Source: Candidatus Pantoea formicae (GTDB taxonomy: Bacteria; Pseudomonadota; Gammaproteobacteria; Enterobacterales; Enterobacteriaceae). From it: DNA of 64,000 nt. A program made the position numbers and the translations under genes. Below the pieces are notes generated by a model. It saw only the letters and a list, made by a program, of their open reading frames with translations. It searched no databases and had not been told where the DNA came from. Of the stretch, positions 47,478 to 56,909 are shown piece by piece; position 1 is the stretch's first letter, and each line of letters starts with the position of its first letter. The DNA is taken from assembly GCF_011752625.1 (NCBI RefSeq), contig NZ_VWXD01000002.1, positions 558,001 to 622,000 of the forward strand, given 5' to 3'.

Positions 47478-47840
47478 ATGAATCGGAAGATGAGCGTGGA
47501 GCCCACATTGCAGCAGGTGATCGATTTTGTGCGTGAGTTTTCCGGGGATGTGAAGTCGGTGATAACAGAGCATACCCGGCTGGAAGCGGATTTGGGGATT
47601 ACTGGCGATGATGGGGTTGAGTTGCTGGAGGAAGCGGAGAAACAGTTTGGGGTTTCATTTGTGACTGAGGAGAGATCGTTTAAGGAGACTTTTGGGCTAG
47701 GGGAGAATGAGTATCTTTTTAATGCTGAGGGGTTAGATTTGTTGGGTGTGCGGAGATTGGTTGGGTGGATTAGGAAAGAGCCGCGTTATGTGGTGAGGGA
47801 TTTGACTGTGGGGAAATTGTGGCGGGTTTTAAGAGAGTGA
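47478..47840 (+). CDS. DUF1493 family protein
   Basis: 120 residues from ATG 47478, preceded by GGTGGAG. DUF1493 proteins are small acyl-carrier-like proteins of unknown role; the hallmark TRLEADLGITGDDGVELLEE (residues 34-53) is present with the second domain RFKETFGLGENEYLFNAEG-like (SFKETFGLGENEYLFN). The coding strand is markedly G-rich and C-poor compared with the surrounding genes, and the gene lies immediately before the tRNA-derived repeat that starts the island. Confidence 0.8.
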   Translation: MNRKMSVEPTLQQVIDFVREFSGDVKSVITEHTRLEADLGITGDDGVELLEEAEKQFGVSFVTEERSFKETFGLGENEYLFNAEGLDLLGVRRLVGWIRKEPRYVVRDLTVGKLWRVLRE

Positions 47841-47850
47841 AGCTGTAGGA

Positions 47851-47870
47851 TGCGAAAGCCGGACTCGAAC
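47851..47870 (-). repeat. tRNA 3'-end fragment, left copy (att-like)
   Basis: TGCGAAAGCCGGACTCGAAC on the plus strand is the complement of a tRNA T-arm and acceptor end (GTTCGAGTCCGGC...). It matches the right copy at 52936-52952 at 16 of 17 positions. The sequence resembles the 3' end of tRNA-Leu (leuX type), a known integration target. Confidence 0.6.
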
Positions 47871-49507
47871 ATCGTATTTAACCCTCTGTTAAAAAATAAT
47901 AAAACTTAAAAGATAATTTTCAATACTAACAAATATACCAACAGTCCTCTTCAGTGATTATCGAACTGCGTGATAACTCATTAGTTACCCAACAGCTTTA
48001 ATCTCTTAACGAGTTATTGGCAAGAACAACTCCGACAGACTTGCTCCCCGTCGATTAAAACAATCTCTTCTGGTTCAGCAAGATGTGTAATCGTAAAGCT
48101 TCAAACATCAACGACGATTTCAATATCAAGTTCGCTGAATGTTTTGTAGACTTCAACTACTTCTTTTGGGTGTATGGGTGGGCATTGCTTTATTTATATC
48201 TACTAAATGAGCTAATAATAACGACAATGTAAAAAGCTTTCTTATATTTAAAAAATAACGCTAATTCCAATATCTTTGAAATTATCAGGACTAGAACCTG
48301 ACGAACGACTGAGGTAGGAAATTAATATTGAATAATTTTATTTTCGATAGCACCCACAAAGGCAAAGAGAGTGTTTCACCTCCTGCCGTGAGGTGGGAAA
48401 GAAAATTTAAAATAATTAGTAAAAATTGCAGATACTTTTATGCGCGACACAATTAAGAGATTAATTCAATAAATCAGGGGCTAATGTTAATAGGTGAATT
48501 TTTTCCATTGATTCTATAAAATAATTAGCACGGAGAGCATCGTATATTTTAAGTTAGTAGTGGCATTCATATGAATTGCTCAATTTTATTTTTAGCCTTT
48601 TACATTTTTGTTAACTTTAGAAAACACCACTATTTTTGGATGAATCCCATCGATAATAGGGAAAGCCTATTCAGCATTAATTGTTTTAAAAAACACTTTA
48701 ACGCAGCACGATTTGATTTTAAATAAAAAATCATCTTGCTGTCTATAGTTTGACCATCAATCTTTTGCATTACATTTTTTTAATAATCATTAGGGAAATT
48801 AATTATAAATAAAAATAACAATAACAGAAAACCAATAATAGAAAAAATTAAGCAACAAAAATAGCATCTGCACAGAAGCGACTGACTCGCTTAAAGAGTC
48901 CCCCCTGATTAAGAACGCTGAGACACGCCTGAAGATCATGCTCGGGGATGAGGTAGCAAAAGCTGTAAACAGCAATTCTTATGATATTGATAAAGCGTTA
49001 GCCCTTGGTTATTTATCAGATATCTCGAGGTTAACCACTTAAGATAAAATCAATATCGAAGTAATGGCTTGTTTTTTTATCAAAGATTAAAGTTCGAAAA
49101 CCTTGAATCGTTAATTGCTTTTTTCAATATAAAATAATTGTACTGTAAAAGAGAACCCTTATATTAAAATAAACATTAAATTTGTTTTTAAGCATCATAT
49201 CTATAGAAAAAGCCATCTTTATATGCAAGACCCCTTCTATTTTATAGATAAATCATCGTCACCTTCCCTCAAATAAAAAGGTATTATTGCAAGCTATAAA
49301 TATAAATGATGAATATTTACCTAAACCTTACATCCTTTAATTAAATCCGTATGAACTTGACATAAGAAAGTTTAGTTTTGAGATTAAATAATTACCATCA
49401 CATGATATTTTTTATTGAAACATCACCCAAATAACTGTATACTTACACAGTTATGCATGAGTGCATCTCACGCTATTGTTTTGATTTATCACTTTGTAGA
49501 GAAATAT
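47871..49507. other. AT-rich region upstream of the restriction-modification genes
   Basis: About 1.6 kb of very AT-rich DNA without an intact gene. It includes a truncated coding remnant (48842-49042) and many A/T runs. The methyltransferase promoter must lie in the last few hundred bases; none is clearly recognisable. Confidence 0.5.
48842..49042 (+). pseudogene. Remnant of the 3' end of an unknown gene
   Basis: A frame open for about 66 codons without a start codon ends at TAA 49040-49042. Its translation is protein-like, including PLIKNAETRLKIMLGDEVAK and SYDIDKALALGYLSDISR, and this stretch is less AT-rich than its surroundings. It looks like the C-terminus of a gene lost on its 5' side. 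I do not recognise the family. Confidence 0.5.
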
Positions 49508-51436
49508 ATGAATAGTTCTGTTAAAAACATCATTAACAAAAATAGATTAACGGATAGCATGCCCTCTATGAATGATTATGCAGAGCTACCATACTCAGCG
49601 AATACAGCATCGAGATTATCTGTTGGAAAAGGTGTAAAGGTTCTTAGTTTTTTTACTGGCGCTGGCGGGCTAGATCTTGGCTTTGATTTTGCTGGTTTTG
49701 ACGTCGTTTATGCAACTGATATTGAGGAAGACTGCTGTAAATCATTAGAAATGAATAAAGGTTATTTGATCTCTGAAAAAACTTTAATTCAGAAGAAAGA
49801 TATTAGGGAATTGAACCCTAAAACCCTCCCCAAAGACGTTGACTTAATAATCGGCGGTCCCCCGTGCCAGTCTTTTTCTGCTTCAGGTAGGAGAGCAGGT
49901 GGGGCTGCTGGACGATTAGATGATCGTGGCACCTTGTTTGAAACATATTGTAGAATAGTTGAGCACGTTCAACCAAAGGCATTTCTTTTTGAGAATGTAA
50001 GAGGTATTTTAGGCACTAATAAGGGGGAGGACTGGGAAATAATCGTCAATTCTTTCAAGGATTTAGGTTATAAAATCAACTACAGAATTCTAGATGCTCT
50101 TGACTATGGTGCTCCTCAACAAAGAGAGAGGATGATTATGGTCGGCCACAAAATGGATGACGATTTTTTGTTCCCGTTCCCGCTTTTTGGGCCTGACTCA
50201 ATTGAACAAAAACCACACTTTACACCTAAAGGTGTTTTTTCCAGCATACAAAATGATGACGAAAACAAAGCCTTACTTGAACTTACATCAGGAAAGTATT
50301 CTCATCTTTTACCATTAGTTCCTCCCGGTGAAAACTATCTATATTTCACTGAAAAAAGAGGTTATCCAGAGCCTATTTTTGCCTATCGCTCAAGATTCTC
50401 TGATTTTCTATATAAAGCTTCACCCAATACTCCAATTAAGACTCTAATTGCAAGCCCGGGTAAATATACTGGTCCCTTCCATTGGGAAAATAGAAGATTT
50501 ACTATTCGTGAGTATATGCGTCTGCAAGGTTTTCCTGATGCATACAAATTCTTTGGAACTCGTGATTCTGTAATAAAACAAATTGGTAACTCAGTAAGTC
50601 CAAAACTTAGTTTTCAATTGGCGTTAAGTATCGCCAATCAAATATTTAAAAAAAATGTTCACATCAACTTAATGCCTAATGACTATACACTTAGTTTTGA
50701 TAAGCGCAAAGGCAAAAAAGCAGCACAAACAAAGATCATGCATAATTTAGTTCTCGTAAATAAGAACAACGCCGCACCAAGATTTAAAGAACTTGATTAT
50801 TCCTGCCATATTTCTCCTAATATGGTTCCTGCAAATTATAACAACGTCAAAGTTAGCACTATTGGCAACATTGTTAACATTTCTGTAAAAGCTGATAATT
50901 CCAGAAAGATATTCGCAAAAGTTACAATAGCTATTTATAAAGATGAAATAGTTAAAGTTGATGATAAAAGTGATTACGAAGCATTAATTAATGTGGTCTG
51001 CTATGGTGTTTCAGATCACTCGATGCAGACAATGTGGAATGCTGTTGACGATTGGGTCATCAAATCCAGCAAATATCATTCACTCTTCGAGCTTTACGGG
51101 CATTTCACAGAGCCTCATCCAATATTTGATATAATTGACTTCGACTTAAGAGCAAAAAATCCTGTGGGGCGGTTTGCCAAATATATTTCTAGTTTTGATA
51201 ATTGTTCGAAACATATTTCTCGGGAACATTTAACAAAACTTTTTAGCGCTGAATTTGGTGAAAAAAGTTTTCTTGCCCTTGTAAAAAAATTGAGATCTTA
51301 TCGTTTTGATATTCGTTGCAAAGAAACAAATATAGCTATGCCTAAAGATGTATATATGGTTTCATATCCTTTTACACTCCCATTTAACAAACAAATGAAC
51401 TTTACGGTCAGGGAAGAGGATTTTAGTAATGAATAA
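49508..51436 (+). CDS. DNA (cytosine-5) methyltransferase with C-terminal extension
   Basis: 642 residues from the ATG at 49508; frame extends upstream to 49415 but that part has no ribosome-binding site. Conserved C5-methyltransferase motifs: I LSFFTGAGGLDLGF (46-59), IV GPPCQSF with catalytic C120, VI FENV (161-164), VIII QQRER (204-208), X QIGNSVSP (358-365). After motif X there are about 250 extra residues (390-642) of unknown function, much longer than the usual tail. Presumed to protect the target of the restriction enzyme in the next gene, which it overlaps by 8 nt. Confidence 0.92.
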   Translation: MNSSVKNIINKNRLTDSMPSMNDYAELPYSANTASRLSVGKGVKVLSFFTGAGGLDLGFDFAGFDVVYATDIEEDCCKSLEMNKGYLISEKTLIQKKDIRELNPKTLPKDVDLIIGGPPCQSFSASGRRAGGAAGRLDDRGTLFETYCRIVEHVQPKAFLFENVRGILGTNKGEDWEIIVNSFKDLGYKINYRILDALDYGAPQQRERMIMVGHKMDDDFLFPFPLFGPDSIEQKPHFTPKGVFSSIQNDDENKALLELTSGKYSHLLPLVPPGENYLYFTEKRGYPEPIFAYRSRFSDFLYKASPNTPIKTLIASPGKYTGPFHWENRRFTIREYMRLQGFPDAYKFFGTRDSVIKQIGNSVSPKLSFQLALSIANQIFKKNVHINLMPNDYTLSFDKRKGKKAAQTKIMHNLVLVNKNNAAPRFKELDYSCHISPNMVPANYNNVKVSTIGNIVNISVKADNSRKIFAKVTIAIYKDEIVKVDDKSDYEALINVVCYGVSDHSMQTMWNAVDDWVIKSSKYHSLFELYGHFTEPHPIFDIIDFDLRAKNPVGRFAKYISSFDNCSKHISREHLTKLFSAEFGEKSFLALVKKLRSYRFDIRCKETNIAMPKDVYMVSYPFTLPFNKQMNFTVREEDFSNE

Positions 51437-52589
51437 AAAAACCAATGAAGTTTCTGACGTTCTTTCCAGTCAGATTATTGGAGCCTTAGATAGAGCATTA
51501 AATAATGCCCTAACTCTCTTCAATGATGATTCGGAGCCAAGTCCTAATATATCACTAATTCTAAAAAAATCCCTGATTGAGTTATCAGGATTATCCCAGA
51601 AAGCGTCAACTGGATTTACTAATATAGTAACTTGCCTTTCAATCAAAGCAGCAAGAAACAATGTCGATATTCGCTATCATCAAGTTCAAATCCAGAATCA
51701 GACAGATCGTCCGGCCGGATTTAATTTCAGAGGTGTGAGTGAGAAAGTAGTTTATCCATGGCTAACTACTAATACTTTCGAAGGTGCAAAATCAGGGTGG
51801 CAAACAAGAACATTCGAAAGACCAAAACCATACATGATGGATTATGATGAAAATATTGGTGACATCAAGACCGCATTTTTGAGTGTCTTTGATGAAATAG
51901 AATGTAATGATCAATCTGCTGATGAAGCGCTATCTTATCTTATTTATTTACAAGTAAAATTACGAGAATCTAAAAAAATTGTTTTATCAGTCCCAAGAAC
52001 GGAAGATATATTGTTAATTGTTTCATTGTTCAAAAAACACTTTTTCTATAAGTATAAGGCATCTAAGGGAGCATCAAGATTACCTGTGTTAGCACTTTAT
52101 GCTATATATGAAGTACTTGTAGAACAAATGACAAGATATAGCGGTATGGAACTTAAACCACTTGAAGAGCATTCTGCTGCTGATTCACAAACGGGTGCAG
52201 TTGGTGATATAGAGATTATCAAGACTTCAACTAAAGAAGTATTTGAAGCGATCGAGGTCAAACATGACATACAAATTGATGAAGTTATTATACAAGATGT
52301 TGTGAAGAAGGTTAGAGATAAACATCTAGATCGATATTACGTTTTAACGACAAGTAACAAATGTGACCCAGATGAACTAATCAACAAAAAAATAGCAACA
52401 ATAAAACAACTTTACAACTGCCAAGTTATTGCAAACGGAGTAATGCCATCAATAAAATATTACCTTCGCTTGATTACCGATCCAACTTTAGTCTTACCTA
52501 AATATGTTTATTTGCTAGAAAAAGATAAAGCTATCAAGCATGAACATCGTGAAGTTTGGAATAAAATAACAACGACGGACAGTATATAA
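51429..52589 (+). CDS. Probable type II restriction endonuclease
   Basis: 386 residues. The candidate PD-(D/E)xK site is D260 (GDIEII) with E276 and K278 (EAIEVKHD). The N-terminal half contains TGFTNIVTCLSIKA, VDIRYHQVQIQ and NFRGVSEKVVYPWL, a plan that loosely recalls SacI-family restriction enzymes. Placement 8 nt into the end of a cytosine methyltransferase gene is the strongest evidence of a restriction-modification pair. No controller or Vsr gene is present. The recognition sequence is unknown. Confidence 0.75.
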   Translation: MNKKTNEVSDVLSSQIIGALDRALNNALTLFNDDSEPSPNISLILKKSLIELSGLSQKASTGFTNIVTCLSIKAARNNVDIRYHQVQIQNQTDRPAGFNFRGVSEKVVYPWLTTNTFEGAKSGWQTRTFERPKPYMMDYDENIGDIKTAFLSVFDEIECNDQSADEALSYLIYLQVKLRESKKIVLSVPRTEDILLIVSLFKKHFFYKYKASKGASRLPVLALYAIYEVLVEQMTRYSGMELKPLEEHSAADSQTGAVGDIEIIKTSTKEVFEAIEVKHDIQIDEVIIQDVVKKVRDKHLDRYYVLTTSNKCDPDELINKKIATIKQLYNCQVIANGVMPSIKYYLRLITDPTLVLPKYVYLLEKDKAIKHEHREVWNKITTTDSI

Positions 52590-52596
52590 ATAAATT

Positions 52597-52623
52597 TGGC
52601 AGGTAGATGCCATTTTCCTGCCA
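52597..52623 (+). terminator. Hairpin after the restriction endonuclease
   Basis: TGGCAGG-N13-CCTGCCA, 7-bp stem starting 8 nt after the stop; no T run. Weak terminator candidate. Confidence 0.4.
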
Positions 52624-53053
52624 TCTATTAATAAACATCTTACTTTTCGCATGAAAATTACATGAATGAAATTGCAAAAGAAAATTATTTGAGTTATTAG
52701 TAGGATATATACATTTAATAATCTAAATTAAAAATCACACCTTGTAATATTTTCTTTACCCCCATAAAAATTTTTTCATTTACTTATATATGAATAGCCG
52801 TTTACAGTCCCGTGAAGTGATTAGCGCTCCAAATACTAGGAAAATATTCCCCTATATGGGTGGTGCATTAACTGTTATACCATCGTTTGCTGGTAGATGT
52901 TGATATGCACAGGAGATTTTGAAAGACTTGATTGGTGCGAAGGCCGGACTCGCCATTATCATATATGTACTAATTTTTATAAATTAATTTTAATTAAAAA
53001 TACAATAGACCACCAATCTGCCCCTCAAAATACCTCGCACCATATGAATTTTA
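52624..53053. other. AT-rich intergenic region between two defence systems
   Basis: About 430 nt without a gene, containing the right-hand tRNA-derived repeat at 52933-52952. The 3' ends of the endonuclease and the convergent HerA gene flank it. Confidence 0.5.
52933..52952 (-). repeat. tRNA 3'-end fragment, right copy (att-like)
   Basis: TGGTGCGAAGGCCGGACTCG is the complement of CGAGTCCGGCCTTCGCACCA, i.e. the last 20 nt of a tRNA including the CCA end. It shares 16 of 17 bases with 47851-47867 in the same orientation, so the two copies bracket the restriction-modification genes at about 5.1 kb. Confidence 0.65.
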
Positions 53054-54775
53054 TTAATTTTTTCTCCAAATATCTTGAAAACTAGGAGAATCAGATTTTG
53101 GAGGATATAGCGGTTTTCCTATCTGTATTGTCATAGGGATAGGAAAATCGACGCCAACAAGAGCAATTTCTCCCTGCTTTAAACTGGGTAAAAATGCTGC
53201 CGCCGCTCTGTCAATTTCTCCACAGGCTCTTTCAACAACCTCTCTATCTCTATCATTAGTTAATCGATGAACGAGAAGCGTTCCAATTTGACTTAAAACC
53301 CCTTCAGTAATATCTCTTGGCCTCTGCGTTGTAAGACATATATTCAGACCATATTTTCTACCTTCTTTAGCAATCATTTCGAATGCGTCTAATTTTACCG
53401 AGTGATCCTCTGAGCCAACTCTTTTACCTAAAAAATTATGGGCTTCATCAACGATAACTAATAATGGCTGCTTTCGAAAGGATTCAGATCTAGCTAATAT
53501 AAGCAACTTTCTTCCTATAACATTAGCTAATATCTCACGGGCATAAAACTCATAACTAACATCACTAAGACAAAGACGTAAAACTCTTTTATCTCCATTT
53601 AAAAAATCTTCAAAAACCTCACCAAGACTACTAAGAGTTTCATCCCCATGAAAAACTGAATTTAAAGAAGGTGAGTAAATTACAGCCTGAATTCTAGTCA
53701 GAAGTGATGAGCAATAGCCAAGATCATTATTAGCAGCCCCCCACGAATCTTGATTGTCCCAACAACATTCTTGAATTATTTGTGGTATTATTTTTGTCAC
53801 ATCAAATGGTTGAGACGGATTATCAACCAACTTGGAGTTACCACTAGTATTTAATGCCCTTCGGTAATCTGTCTTAAGTTGATTTATTTTAACTAAAACC
53901 CCATTAGTTGCTATCCTTGGATAAAGTGTAACTAGACGTAAACTTTTAATGGCTTCTTTTAATTTTGGTCCCTGAACCTTACCTGAAGGATCAAACATTG
54001 CGATAAAATCTGACTCAACAAAATCAGTTGGAGGGATCCGAAATTCGATAGAATTACTATGATAATTTAAGGGGTTACCAATATGATAATGAATGACATT
54101 ATCTGAATCAAAAGATCTATATTCACTTGTAGCATCTATGATAACTATTTTTGAACCTTTATAATTTGAACATTCTTCTATTATCTTGGAAGTTGTCCAA
54201 CTTTTACCACCTCCAGTTGCCCCTAAGATAGCACAATGCCTACCAAATAACTTCTCGGGAGTAACTCGAACAAAACTATCTATCCCGCCAGAAATCACAC
54301 CTAAATTAATAGAAACATTATTATCATCTGCTTCATTAATTCCTTTATTTATTAGCTCAGGAATTAGTGAAATAAACTCTAATGGTGCAGAAAAAACTCT
54401 ATCCCCGAGTCTAGGGAATGATTTGATACCAGACTCTACTTTCAGGTCTGATATATCAATAGAACCAAGTAGTTGTATGTAGCCTATTGCATCAATATTA
54501 TCTTTCCCTGTTGAACGTTCAGAAACCTCATTACGATCTCTTTCAGGTAGTTTCACTTCAATCATCCGTCCTAAAATGATTGACTGCTGACCTTCAATTA
54601 ATAATATTTCACCAACCTCACCTTTACCATATCTGTTTCCATGAATATAACTTCCACTCACACTTCCTGCATGAGTCAGATTTACTCTGACCGCCTGAGC
54701 AGAAACCGAAGATATAATGCCAACCTTTAGATTACTACGTAGTATTCCTGTAGAAATGAAATTTTGATTATCCAC
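53054..54775 (-). CDS. HerA-like ATPase of a SIR2-HerA defence system
   Basis: 573 residues, GTG start at 54775. HerA/FtsK-type ATPase: N-terminal beta-rich HAS-barrel-like domain (1-100), Walker A GATGGGKSW at 185-193, Walker B LLVIVDEAHNF at 439-449, and TTQRPRDI (483-490). In SIR2-HerA antiphage systems HerA forms a hexameric ring with associated SIR2 subunits. The gene begins in the SIR2 stop codon (TAGTG). AT-rich compared with flanking core genes. Confidence 0.88.
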   Translation of the reverse strand: MDNQNFISTGILRSNLKVGIISSVSAQAVRVNLTHAGSVSGSYIHGNRYGKGEVGEILLIEGQQSIILGRMIEVKLPERDRNEVSERSTGKDNIDAIGYIQLLGSIDISDLKVESGIKSFPRLGDRVFSAPLEFISLIPELINKGINEADDNNVSINLGVISGGIDSFVRVTPEKLFGRHCAILGATGGGKSWTTSKIIEECSNYKGSKIVIIDATSEYRSFDSDNVIHYHIGNPLNYHSNSIEFRIPPTDFVESDFIAMFDPSGKVQGPKLKEAIKSLRLVTLYPRIATNGVLVKINQLKTDYRRALNTSGNSKLVDNPSQPFDVTKIIPQIIQECCWDNQDSWGAANNDLGYCSSLLTRIQAVIYSPSLNSVFHGDETLSSLGEVFEDFLNGDKRVLRLCLSDVSYEFYAREILANVIGRKLLILARSESFRKQPLLVIVDEAHNFLGKRVGSEDHSVKLDAFEMIAKEGRKYGLNICLTTQRPRDITEGVLSQIGTLLVHRLTNDRDREVVERACGEIDRAAAAFLPSLKQGEIALVGVDFPIPMTIQIGKPLYPPKSDSPSFQDIWRKN

Positions 54776-56079
54776 TATCGTTCTACCCCTGCTTGCTTTA
54801 TTGCTTTTGCTAACTGGTCAGCGGGCGTCAATGCTTTTAAGTCAGGTATCAAGCGAACAAAATCCTTAAATGAGGCATTTACGAAAAATATATCATACCC
54901 ATTCAATGCTAATTCTGAAAAGAGTTTCCAGTATTTACTTGAGCCATTCTTCCCATCATTCTCAATGTGTGTGGCGCATTTAAAATCAGCAACAATTAAT
55001 CTTAGGCTAGGATTTGATTTTATAGCTGAGTAAATAGGCTCTGAAAGATGGTCATCATTAAACCCAAAACCAGAAATCACAAAGCAACTATTTTTGACCC
55101 TTAATGAGTCAAAGAATCTTGACAATAACTCTAGGTGGGGCTGTATAAATGCTTGCTGATACTTTCCTTTTGCAGGATAAATTAAACATGCAGAACTTGC
55201 TGATGGATCATTATTCTCATATATTCCACCATCACTTCTCGACCAACTAACTGAACCATGTAGTTTATATAACTGAAAAACACCCTCTATAAATTCGTGC
55301 TCATTTTCATCCCTCTTTATAACATCATAATTAAAATATTTACCATCGAACTTTCTTTTCCCTGTATATGAAAACCCATCAATCACCATCATACCAAGAT
55401 CAGATGCAGATGTTTCAAAAGTCATATCATAATTTGTAGTAAAGACTTTTAATCGAGGGTCTCTTACTCGGCGCCTCGCCATTTTCTGCAATAACATCAT
55501 ATATGATGATAAATTACTTTTTCTTGAAATTATGAATTTTTGACATTGATCTAATATTATAGATTTAACTTCAGTTAAAAAATCAGACACTGCTTTATCG
55601 TTATGAAACGATAAATAAGCATCACATTGTGATAAGAAATGTTCGATATTAGGATATTCTTTTTCAGAATATTTTACTTTATCACATATTTTAGAAGCCG
55701 TTTCTTTCAAGCAGCCATAATCAACATCATCTTTTTTTGCTGATGGGTTCTTCCACATAGCTTGAACCCACAGATCCCACATGCTTGGACCACCTACCTC
55801 CCCTAAAGAAGTACCACTACCGGCAAAGAATGATAAATTTGGTAACTGGAGAGAGCGAAGCAGAATATCTTTAAAATAATTTCGGTTATCTCTAATAATG
55901 TCCTTATCTGAATCCGTTAGTGGCGCTGGAGGTATAACGTCATCATTATCATCAATCAAGTCTAAGCCAATATCAATTTTCTGATCTCGCCAAAAAATGA
56001 ATGAGTTATCATCTAACGGCAGCCATTTCTTGTTTCCTGGCTTCATGAAAGAGATATATCCATCAGGATTGGTCTCCAT
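54775..56079 (-). CDS. SIR2-domain protein of a SIR2-HerA defence system
   Basis: 434 residues. NAD-binding SIR2 motifs: FFAGSGTSLGE (84-94), TTNYD (214-218), LHGS with catalytic H274 (273-276) and SGFGFNDDH (336-344). In antiphage systems such SIR2 domains hydrolyse NAD+ to cause abortive infection; some also act as nucleases. An N-terminal extension of about 80 residues precedes the SIR2 fold. AAGGGG lies upstream of the start. It forms an operon with HerA. Confidence 0.88.
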   Translation of the reverse strand: METNPDGYISFMKPGNKKWLPLDDNSFIFWRDQKIDIGLDLIDDNDDVIPPAPLTDSDKDIIRDNRNYFKDILLRSLQLPNLSFFAGSGTSLGEVGGPSMWDLWVQAMWKNPSAKKDDVDYGCLKETASKICDKVKYSEKEYPNIEHFLSQCDAYLSFHNDKAVSDFLTEVKSIILDQCQKFIISRKSNLSSYMMLLQKMARRRVRDPRLKVFTTNYDMTFETSASDLGMMVIDGFSYTGKRKFDGKYFNYDVIKRDENEHEFIEGVFQLYKLHGSVSWSRSDGGIYENNDPSASSACLIYPAKGKYQQAFIQPHLELLSRFFDSLRVKNSCFVISGFGFNDDHLSEPIYSAIKSNPSLRLIVADFKCATHIENDGKNGSSKYWKLFSELALNGYDIFFVNASFKDFVRLIPDLKALTPADQLAKAIKQAGVER

Positions 56080-56242
56080 CTACTACCCCTTGAATGTATG
56101 TGATTTTTCCGGAATTACTTCACAAAATTAACTGGAGGAAATCAACAAAAATACCCTCAATTAATATACTCAAATATGAATATATATTCTCATTAAAAAA
56201 TAAATTTAATTACCACATTATATATGACCTTTTTTTTACAGA

Positions 56243-56566
56243 TTATACCAACACCTTCAACCCATGCTTCTGCACCACGGTAAGCAGTTTCAGCGATAAT
56301 CCACTTGGACGCTTAACACCGCTTTCCCATTTCTGCACCGTTGACACACTGGTGTTGAGGTAGCTGGCAAAAACCGGCTAACTAACGTTCAGCTTCTCGC
56401 GCAATGCCTTAATCTCAACAGGTTGCAGATCGTCCACGTTATTAAGGCACGCATTATCAAAATTGCGCATCGTTTCCTGTGGGATGGCATCAACGCTGAA
56501 TAATCCTGCAGCCGCGCTGTGGATGGCCTCAAATGCAGGACTCTTGAATTTACTTTTTGCAGTCAT
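56243..56566 (-). pseudogene. HTH antitoxin with in-frame amber codon
   Basis: The frame starts MTAKSKFKSPAFEAIHSAAA, runs 62 residues to NVS, meets TAG at 56378-56380, then continues in the same frame for 44 more codons, PVFASYLNTSVSTVQKWESG..., to TAA at 56243-56245. The resumed frame is the helix-turn-helix of an XRE-type antitoxin; the family has Q (CAG) at this place, so a single C to T change explains the break. Paired with the toxin gene 46 nt upstream on the same strand. Confidence 0.85.
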
Positions 56567-56612
56567 GCCAAATATCCACCAGTTCTTTACTCTTAATCAA
56601 TGCCGTAATCTT

Positions 56613-56909
56613 TTAATCAGCAAGGGCAGCGTAGTGCTTTGCTAAATCGCGAAATCCGGCCAGTTCGCGATTATCAATGTTTGCCATATCCTGTTTGGCA
56701 TAAAGAAATGTGTAAAACCAGTGTTCCCCACCTTTCGCCAGAATAATGGCGCGGTCGCGATTCTGGTTCAGCCGTTTCTTGTAAACTCCCCCGCCGAGGT
56801 CGTCAGCCTTCACCTGCACTACCGCCTCAATAGCCTCGCATAACTCACTAACTTTAATTGCGTGCGATTTAGCCGCCTTGCTGAACCATTTGGTTTTGAA
56901 TACGCGCAT
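56613..56909 (-). CDS. RelE/HigB-type toxin
   Basis: 98 residues, apparently intact: MRVFKTKWFSKAAKSHAIKV, KKRLNQNRDRAIILAKGGEH and FLYAKQDMANIDNRELAGFR. Typical of RelE-superfamily mRNA interferases transcribed ahead of their antitoxin (HigBA order). Basic residues R and K in the central strand and the C-terminal helix are conserved. Because the antitoxin is interrupted by an amber codon, activity of the toxin in the cell is questionable. Confidence 0.85.
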   Translation of the reverse strand: MRVFKTKWFSKAAKSHAIKVSELCEAIEAVVQVKADDLGGGVYKKRLNQNRDRAIILAKGGEHWFYTFLYAKQDMANIDNRELAGFRDLAKHYAALAD

